From Aradus depressus (taxonomy: Eukaryota > Arthropoda > Insecta > Hemiptera > Aradidae): a stretch of DNA of 64,000 bases. The notes under the pieces were generated by a model. It searched no databases. It had not been told where the DNA came from and saw nothing but the letters and a program-made list of their open reading frames with translations. The DNA lies in assembly GCA_963662175.1 (NCBI GenBank), contig OY759223.1, positions 9,092,249 to 9,156,248 of the forward strand, in the 5' to 3' direction. Shown one piece after another: positions 11,401 through 22,300 of this stretch. Positions within the stretch are counted from its first letter, which is position 1; every line of letters starts with the position of its first letter. The position numbers were made by a program, and so were the translations under genes.

Positions 11401-13255
11401 TGTACTATAAGTTCCTCAATTTTTGTAACTCTGCTAAGGCTGATTTCTTATCTGGATTTTCTCATGGGGACAATTTATTCCTTTTTAAAGGTTTATTTTT
11501 TTGTATTGGGGTTTTTAAAATTTTTAATTTAATATTTTTTAAAGAAGCATTTGCAGACCAATTTAATTTTTTATAAGATCGCAAAAGAGTATCCTCTGGT
11601 TTCTTCATAGTGCTCGTACAGTATAGTGTATATAATTTGATATGTTTGCCTCCAGGAGAAGGGAGATTGGCTGGCGCCAGGCGATGCCTCGTCAGTGCTA
11701 GCCCTGGGCTGCGGTTGCTGTCTTATAGAGCTGGCCCTCTCTGCTGTACTCCTCATCGTCCGATGGTGGTCTCACAGAACCTCCATACAGTTACTCAAGA
11801 TCCAGTCCTGCCTCTCCGCCTCAGCACTCATGGCTATCTTTATCTATCTGTCCAAGGCACCTCCTCACAAGGTAAGAACGCAACTTTCCCATAGAGCTCT
11901 TAGTGAGCTGTGCTCACAATTTGATAAATTAAATATTATTACAGTAAAATTATAGTGAATTTATATGAAAAAGTGAATTTATATGAAAATAAAGTCCCTC
12001 TGCCGTGCCCACTTGAGGCGTCGTGGCAGATTTGTGGGGAGAGTGTTTGTGGATAATTGCAGAATAAGTGGATTGGCGTGACGATGGAGTTTTTCGTGAA
12101 AATGGATACAAATGGGTTGTTGAGGTCATTATGCAATGTGAGGTTGGAAACGTAAAATCGGTTATTTGGCGTAGTATAATGGATTGTATTGACTGAAGAC
12201 GTTGTATGTTAGATTTTTTGGCTGATCTCCATATCTCGATGCCGAAGTCCTGATGGGTTTTTGCATAGTGTTGTATATGTGAAGTCTGTTTTTAAGCAAC
12301 TTTTGAGGTATGTGCGTTTCATTCTGATGTTGCCCAAGGTAAACATCTGTTTAAATGAAGTCCTAGATATCGGACAGTGTCGGATGCAGGAATGGGCTGG
12401 TTGTTAATGTAAACTGGTGGACAAGTGTTGTGTCTGAGAGTGAATGTGGTTTGCTGAGATTTGTCTCTATTAATTTTTATTCTCCATTTGTTGGCCCAGT
12501 CTGGTGTAAATGTTCTTGTAAGGGTGTGTTGGTTGGGTTGGGTCTGAGAGTCGCCTGCGTATGTAGCGATTAGTTTGTACTGGAAACATTCCTGAAACTA
12601 AAATACAAAATATAACACACTTCTTTCAAATAAATAATGTTAATATTAACTGCTATAATTTTTAACCATCTGAGAAGTAAGTCCATGTCAAATTTCGAGC
12701 TTATAGCTCCAGTGGTATGTCACTTTTAGCCTTCCATAAATATATATTGATGTAGAAGGGTAGAGTGATGAACTGGCCAGCAGAGCCGGCCACCCAAAAA
12801 TACCCCGGAAGGCGTGGGGGGAATGTTGAGGTGAATCCCTCGGCTTTACTTCCACTGGCGTTGTCCTCTGTATTCTGCTTCTGCTTCTTTTTCTTCAATA
12901 TATGTCGAACCCAGAGCGAGCTGGGCAGGGCACACTAGTTGGACCAATGGTATCAAAAGTTCCAACTAGCGGCCCCTTAACCCAGGGCTGCTGAGGGAGC
13001 GGGAGCCGATCAGGGGTAGGGTCAGGCGTCAGCTGAGCCTAGGGGCCCTCTAGCACGGATTCCCAACCGCTCAACAGCCCCGGACCGCACCCGCGCTCGC
13101 CACGGGCCTAAAAGGTTTGGAGACTGTGGCGTGATGGTAGTTCCACCTAGTAGCTTAAAGGTGAACTACCATCACGGGCCAATCATGTTAAATTGGAGAA
13201 GTTTTTATAGTTGTTCTAGGCTCGTGCGAGAATGTCACGGGAAGAGAGTTGGTAT

Positions 13256-13333
<78 letters not shown>

Positions 13334-16300
13334 TATGATTACTTTTAAGCTTAATACCAATACCTATATTAATTTTTTTTTTCTTTGATATTATTTCAGA
13401 GTCTGTACTCTCCGTTCAGCTTGGTGATCCAGATTCTCTTCTTGCTGGCAATATGTTCACATTTAGGAAAACTGTTAGTGGTCTATACAGAAGTGGTTTT
13501 CACACCTAACGTCAAAAGTATAAAATATACTGTCTTCGGTATCACTACTGGTAAGTTACCTTTAGATTTCAATAACTTGCATATTCTAGTTTTGTTCCAA
13601 TCCTTTATGAACGAAACATTATACATAAGTTTATTTTAAATAATAGCAGTAAATACTGCTGAATCTTTAATCTATTCGACAATAACAAAAAATTCTCATG
13701 AAATTCCGGACTAATATTTTTTTACTCCTATTCGAATTAGGAATAACATGGATTAATATACAAGGTCTCTCATTTAAATAATAATAATAATAATTTTTAT
13801 TTCCATTAAACCATAACATGGTAATAGGTAGAATAAGTCATAAGAATATTTATATTAAGATAGGTATTATTATATTAAATATCTTAAAGTCTGACTCTCA
13901 TGGATTAGAATTAACAATACTATTTATTAAAAAATAAAATGAAATGAATAAATAAACAAATACTTGAAAATATGAGTACGAAAAAAATAATTTTATACAA
14001 TAGATAAAATATATAATAAATACAGTAGAGGTTAGGTTTAGGTTTTATGACTCATGCCTGGGCTTTAACTACGAGGTCATATCGCCTACTACCAGAGCGC
14101 TCTTTCGTCACTCTGCTGGACATGAGCCGACTCTACTACGAGTACCTGACATCGAACAGGCTCGGGACCATCGCTTAACATCCCATCCGAAGGACGGCGT
14201 GCTTAAGTTTATTTTACCTCCCAGATAAAATAAACTAAGGGCCTCGGTCGGATTTCGAACCCACGTTCTTGAACTCAGAAGGCAAGCACGCATACCACTG
14301 AGGTACCTTCGCCCTCTAAATACAGTAGATAATTGATTTTAATTTAATTAAAATTAAGATTTTTTGATAACTTTTCCGGAAGTGCCTTTTTCATGACATT
14401 TCGGGACGTTCTCGCGTCCCATCCTTCAAATGGATCAAAACAATATACCGTTTTATCCCACAAAACCCGAGCTGTAATACCGTTCGTTTGTTAGTTATTA
14501 TGACTCATGCCCGAGCTTTAACTACAAGGTCATATCGCCTACTACCAGAGCGTTCTTTCGTCACTCTGAAGCACCAGACTCTACTATGGTAGTCCTAAAT
14601 TTTGCCTATCCTAAATTTTTATTCACTTAGGGTAGGGGTCTTTAACGAGTATATACAATTTCTAATTACATCCTCTCGTCGACAATAACTCCTGGGCTTC
14701 TTTCTTTATCAAACCATATCTTCCCAAAAGCCCTCCTACATCTTCCAAATACTCCAATTTAAATCCCATATCCACCAGAAAGTCACCAGATCCCGTCCCT
14801 CTGATCTTTACCTTCCTTCCCACAGGACAACAACCTACCACAACTCCTTCCTTATCCAGGCTCACTCCCTCTGCAATTCTCTCCCTCTCCAGATTCGCCA
14901 TGCTCCTACTCTCCTTTCATTTAAGTCCCTACCTTTTCCATTAACTCTGCAAACCTCTAATTCCTATGGGATAGTTCTCTTCTTCCTTTAAGTCTCTCAC
15001 TCCACTGGAAATACCTACATCAAATGAAAATAAATAGGTCTCTAAAAATCGTATATATTGATACGAATTTGAAGATTTATAAATTTTGTTAAAAGTTATT
15101 ACAAAATGGAGTTAACAGAAATGTGCGGGATAGTCAATAGTGTGGGATAGGGCCAAAACATGAAAATCTCCAAAATTGAGGGATAGGGCCTTTGGCCTGG
15201 AACGCATCGATATATTTTCTTTCGGACCTCTATTTCTCTTTATAATTACTCATCAATATTATTATTATTCTTATTTCGTTTGTTCTTATTTTTATTTTTT
15301 TTTTAGTTTATTTTTATTGTTTTAATAATTATAATTATTATTGCCTGCCATTAACATTTATTGTTTCTTTAGTTAATAACTAGAGATCTCTTTTCTTTTT
15401 TCTTTATTCTCTCTCAATTGCCTGATACGTGTATTCTTTTGTTTATTTCTTATGTTATTATTCTTAGGGGACTTATCTCCCAGAATAAAGATTATTTTTC
15501 ATTTCATTTAACCCATAGATCTACTTTTTATTTATTTTTTTTTTTTTTTAATTTGAGGAGTGAGTGTTCTGATATGGCTCATCAGCCTGGTTGCCCAGAG
15601 CCTCACCGCACTGCCCCTTCTCTCCTGGTGGGCCCCCGCCCCCTCGCCTGTCTTCTACATCAGTGTTGTCTCCGGAGCTCTAATTGTTACACTCTTCTTG
15701 TTCCTCTTCTTCAATCTTTTCCGCAGACTCAGATACCTTCGGTGTATGAAAGACTCAAAGTCAAATCGGATTATAAACAGAAGGTAAGTAGAATTTATTT
15801 ATATTATAATAACAAATGAAATTAACAATTTTTTAATACAGCTTTGTATCTCTCAGTTTACGAAGCTCTTTCTTAGGCGACTCATGTATTTCGTTGTACT
15901 CGTACACCTCCTAAACCACTTTACCGATCACATTGAAATTTGCCACGATGGTAGTGGACACGGTGACGATGGTTTACTACTAAAAAAATCTGAAATCGAA
16001 CATACCACGAAGGAATAATCACCGAAAAACGAAATCCCCATTGAAATCAATAGAGACAAAATTCTCGCGTAAGGTAGATTTTTTCGATTTCAAATGTAAA
16101 AATCCGGGCGAAGCCCTTTTCTGTTTACCATCGGACACCACTTTTTTTGAGCCGTTTTTTTCAGTGTTTCTAACGTACAAACTTCTACTTTTTTTCGATA
16201 AAAATATTCTTCAACATACATAAGGTGAGAAGTTACTGATAATTATTAAAACATTAACTGAGTTTTTTATACAGATATGCCTGACTCAGCTCAGACAAAC

Positions 16301-19300
16301 AGCGGAATGTATTGCACACCTAGTTTATTTTATGTTTTTTTCTTTAAGGCATTTCGACCACGAGGGTCATGGATGCAGGTCTCTGGGGATCCTAGCGGGC
16401 TAATTTGGATAGGCGCAGATTAATAATAATAAAGGTCGAGATTGCTATATAAGGAATAGAAAGGCTACGTGATGAAGACAATTTTGTTTTATAATTTAGA
16501 TAAGAGGTTTGTGAATTGCAAGAAATGAAATAGTTGGAAATATCCACCGCAAGGTCGCAATTTTCACGCTGGGGACTATATGCCATGCATTCAGATAGAA
16601 TGTGTCTGACAGACAGTCCCACCCCGCAGAACTGACAGAGAGGGGGTTCCTGAGCCATCAGATATCCATGGGTCAGCCTCGTCTGCCCTATACGTAACCG
16701 AATTAAAATTACTTCTTCTTTCCTTTTTTCTCTTATTGTTGAAGTCTTCCAAACTCGATTGGACCTTTGATGGTCCTTAGCTTATTATCGGTCATACCGA
16801 GCCACCGAATCTGCTATTTGATCCAGACTCTTTCCTTGATGTAGGCAACGAAGTTACAGGGACCTCGGATGTGGGTAGTCCTTCTAGTATGGCGCGCCTG
16901 GCATTCTTATCTGCTGACTCATTACCTGCAATGCCACAATGACCTGGGATCCAGAGGAAAGTAACTGAAGTCTGGTTTCTTCTTATTGGCCATAGGGCCA
17001 TCAGTATGTTTTGGACAAGGAGATGTTCTGAATACAGATTCCCCATGGCCAATAGAGCCAACAGGGACTCACTACAGACTATCAGTTGGCTTTCATTTGG
17101 GATAGAGACATTATTCTTATATATTTGTAATGAAAATAAAATATAAATTAACATGAATTGAATACACACAAAATAAGAGTTGAAAAAATATTGATTCAAT
17201 GGGTAACTTTATTGATATAAAGAATTATCTTACAGCAATGAGTTCTATAAATAATCATTAATACAATTTCTAAATAATAAGGGCTTAACTAAAATAAAAC
17301 AAAGCAGATAGATAACATTTATTAACAAAACAATAGGAGTGATTTCTTCATACTAAAAAATAATATAATAATCTAACCAAAAAAAAAAAAAAAATACAAT
17401 ACTTATATTAATAAAAACAGTTAAATGAAATAAAACCGTAAATAGATAAACATTAGTCTTTTCTTGGCAGAACAAAGAAATAAATATCATGAAACTATTA
17501 GGAAGTTGTGGAGATGTGTTTGTCGTTGAGAGACATCTAGCGGAACATCTCTCAAATAACTAGCCAAGTATTTATCTCTTAACATGGCATAGCCTAACAG
17601 AAATCCTCTAAATGCCAGAAAAAATCAACTATAACTATATTATAATTATATAGGTACATATACAAAATAATAGGTAAAAAAAAATATTATAAAAAAAATA
17701 ATAAATAAATAAAAAATAATAAACATAAAGTATAATAATAAAGATAAAATAAAATCAATATAAAAGTATAATTTTAATAATATTTTATGTGTATTCTTAT
17801 GTGTTCCAGGATTGGACTGTTGAAGAGGACCATAGTTCTGTTCACATCGATCATAAGTGTGGCTGTCTCTTCTATTCTATATGTAAACTCCCCCAACAAA
17901 ATTAATATTTATATATTCAGTACATTATCAGCTTTATTTGTAAGTATATATCTTACTTCTAAATTTTCAGTTACATTTTTTAAAAAAAATCCTCGCCTAT
18001 GGACCAGAGGATGTCTGTCTGACTGTGTGTGTGTCTGTGAACACGATAACTCCGAACAGAATGAATGTATCGAAACGAAACTTTATATATGTTTCCAAAA
18101 GTCCTCTAAATTCGACACATATTGATTTTCAGTCAGATCGATCAAAGGGAATGGAGATTAGTGGGAAGCTTAAAACAAAAAATACTAATAACTGCCGTTG
18201 TAATGAATGTATTGACACCAAACTTCATATGTATATTTAAAACTATATAAGAACGACTTTTCAGGCAAATCGACCTAAGGAAAGGGGGAATTAGTGGGAA
18301 GCTTGACTCAAATACCATAATATCTGCCGATGTAATAAATATATCAACTCAAAATTTAGTATGAGGATTCAGAAGCCACTATATAAGTCAAATATTGAGT
18401 TTTAGTTCAAACGGTTCTGCATTGAAGGGAGAGTGAAAACGTAATTGGTTAATTCGTGCTGGGGAAGTACATAGCCGGTGATTCACCGACGACTTTTTTT
18501 CATACTGATTACAAAATCATTAATAATTATAATCATTAACAATAACTATGATAACTAACGCTTGCTTTTTTAATTTTCAGGGATTTTTTACATTTTTATG
18601 TTACATTGTTCACTGTGAGACAACATTTAATGTCAAATTAATTAAACAATTGAAATTAAACCCTGAAAAGGAACAGGAATACAGTTCGGACTCCGACTAT
18701 AATTTATTTAATTGTAAGTACTTTTATGCTTTATTTATTATTATTAGGGGCGCTCAGAAGTAGCGTGCTAGACTCAAGATAGCATGATCAAAACCCGGCC
18801 GAGGCCCTTAGATTTTTTATCTGAAAGGTGAAAAAACCTTGAGCACGCCGTCCTTCGGTTGGGGCGTTAAGCGATGGTCCTGAGCCTGTGCCAAGTCAGA
18901 TACTAAAGGTCCCTAATCTAGATTAATAAACCAAGGTTGGGAAAAGGTACTTCCCCAAAGCGACTTAGGACTCCCTCAGTAGAGACGGGCTCATGTCCAC
19001 CAGAGCGACGAAAGTGTTCTCTGGTAGTAGGCGATATGACCTCGTAGTTAAAGCCCGGGCATGAGTCACAATAACTAACATTATTTATTATTTGTATTGT
19101 TTAATAATATAACAGAGGTTGGATGACTCATATCATGTGATATGGAAGGGAATAAAATTATTTATATAATATATATTAACATATAAATCATATGCAATAT
19201 ATTTTTACTGTATTTACTGCAAAGTAAACATTTTGTTTATATAATGTGCAGTTTTGTCGTGTCAAGAGTCTGGATATAAAACAGATAATCTGGAAGAACG

Positions 19301-22300
19301 TGTCATATTTGAAACATTTTTAAGGAGAAATCTTATTTTATAGAATTTTTTATGGAATTAATAAAATTTCGCTTTAACGTCAACATTAATTTTTATTAAA
19401 GAAGGGAGTTTTTTTTTTTTTTTTTTTTTTTTTATGGAAAAGTTATATTTTTCAACGGTTAGTTTATATATTTCATAAACCGTCTCCTCAAAAATTTATG
19501 ACCTGACACTTTCTTCGCCTGAACCTTCCAGATACCTAAATTGTCTCTATTTTATCTATAACTGGCTTCCTTTATTACTTAATTGTTCTTGGTGACATCA
19601 GTTCGATTCTACTCTGTCCTAAATTTTGCCTACCCACTTTGAGTATCTAGGAAAAGGGGTTATTATATATTATTATAAACATAATAATACCTAATAAGGT
19701 ATAACAAATAATGTAAATAGTTTAGTCGGTCAGAGTTTTCTAGTCTTGACGGAGGGTGTTGGAGGGGGGGCCAGGAATTCAAAGGGAAAGTTTAACACAA
19801 AAACTCTAATAACTGTCGATGTAATGAATGTGTCAACAAAAAATTTTATATTTAAATTCAAAAATTCCATAAGCAACACACTGATTAATTTTCCGCGAAA
19901 TCAACCGAAGGGTTGGATAAGAGGAGGCTCGGCTCAAAAACTTTAATAATTGTAATGAATGTATCGATACAAAAATTAATAAGAGGATTCAAAAGTCCCA
20001 TATGTAAGACATTTATTAATTTTTAGCACAAACGGTCAATTTTGGTTTTGAGGTAGTGTTCAATCTGGGGAAGTACAACCCCGGCGTTTCACTGGCGAAT
20101 TTTTAAAGAAGCATTTGCGGACCAATTAAAGTTTCTATCAGATTGCAAAACAGTATTCTCCGGTTTAGACAATAAATTTATAGAAAGCTCAATGGCCTAT
20201 AGTCGTTTGTTTCGACTCATGCCTATTTGCTTTGTATGTAACTAGATCAATAACCCGACCGAAGCCCTTAGTTCATCTTATCTGGGAGGTAAAATAAACT
20301 TAAGCACGTCGTCCTTCGGATGGGACGTTTAGCGATGGTCCCGATGTGTCAGGTACTCGTTAAAGACCCCTACCCTAGGTTAATAAAAATTTAGGGTAGG
20401 CAAAATTTAGGACTCCCACAGTAGAGTCGGGCTCATGTTCACCAGAGTGACGAAAGAGCGCTCTGGTAGTAGGCGATATGACCTCGTAGTTAAAGCCCGG
20501 GCATGAGTCATAAAACCTAACCTATAACTAGATCAACTGTAAACTTATATATGTATACTTTAAGTGATGTCTTTCCAGGCCGTTTAGGCCGGTTACAATA
20601 CTTATACTAAAAGTCTAAGTAAAAATGTCTTAAAGTTTCAAGTTCATTTTATAATGAAACTTCCTTTTCACTTATAATAAATAAATATATTTATATATCA
20701 ATTTAAATTCAGATGTAACAAATAACATTTGTTTATCAGAACCCAGATAGCTTTCCAAATTACCTTTAGGTAGTTCTGTTCCTTCAGTTATAATGTAAAT
20801 AGAGCCCACCCTCTTGAACAAGTTATAAGACTTGTCAATTTAAGTCCTTGTGAAGGATTTACTTGAAATTTGTATTTTTGAGAAGTAGGGCACAAATCGC
20901 AGCGGTGTAAACACCGAAACTGGCAGTTAATGTATTTCACATTTCGTTTTGGAATACACTAGATATATTTTTAAATGGGATGTTTTCATTTATTACGTCC
21001 CTGTTTAACACCCTTATTCATATATTATAGGATATGATTAATTCGTCAAAAAAAACATCATCGATAAATGAAAGGAAATGATTAATCACATCAATATAGT
21101 ATGAATTAAAGAAAAAAACAAAGGCCCTTAGGTTTTCTATTTGGGAGATGAAAAAACCTTGCCCATGCTGTCCTTCGGATGGGACGTTATGCGATGGTCC
21201 CTGTACTATATCAGTTACTTGTAACAGACCCCCTACCCTAGGCAACTAAGCCTGGGTAGGCAAAATTTCGGACTCCCCCAATATATATATATATATTGTT
21301 ATAGAAGAGATTATACCCTTTAGCGGTAAAATATATATATTTATATATGTGTTGCAGTTTTCACCAAACAGGAAGGTGAAGTGGAGAGTGAATCAGGGCC
21401 GCCATGTCTGAAGGGAGTCCCTCAGTCGATCATGATGACAGAGCTGGCCAACAAACAACAGCCAAACAAACCTAAGATGGTCACTTTCAACGGAGATCCT
21501 CCTCTGTGTCAGTACATACCAGAGCTTCTTACTTACTGTCCCTCATTCTGTCCGTTTGTCTGGTTATCATGCTGAAACGGGTTAACGCAAACTGTGTTTT
21601 TAAAGATGGCTTAACTTTTATTATAGGCTGTCTAGTAACCAATTTGAAAAGAATTAACGAGAGTTAAATCGAAAATATGTTGTTACATCTCCAGCTATAA
21701 GAAGTACAGGGAAATACTGTAATCAGTCAGAAAGATGTCGAGTTTTCAACAAAATTTCATGTTTTTTGACCTTTCGATTCCAAAAATTAAACAAAAAAAA
21801 TTTACATCTGTCTATGAACACGATAATTCACGATAGAATTAATGTATCACGAAATTTTATATGTGTATCCAGAACTTTCTAAGCCAAATTGACCAAATTT
21901 AACTGTTATAGAAATAAAAAAAAAAAAAATTAGGTGAATGGCTCGAATGAACCTTTACCCTTCAGATCAGCAGATACTCTTTGCCAGATTCTGTTCAATA
22001 TTTTCGGGATAGTAAAATTTTGTGGATTGGTGATTTTAATGTGCCATCTGACAACATCCTCACGTACTTTTAAGGACTTTCTTCTTCATATAAGTACATC
22101 TATCTTGTTTTGTACTTATTAAAGTATTATTTCTTCTTTTTCAGATGAAAAACAGGTGAGCAATGTCGACTTAGAAGTATACCCAAACAGTCCAAAAAAG
22201 TACAAACCCCCCATGGTCACAGAAGAATGTTCCCCTTTGGCCACACTAGACATCGTACCCTCCATAGAGATACGAGATCCACAGTCAGAGACCAGTCAAG

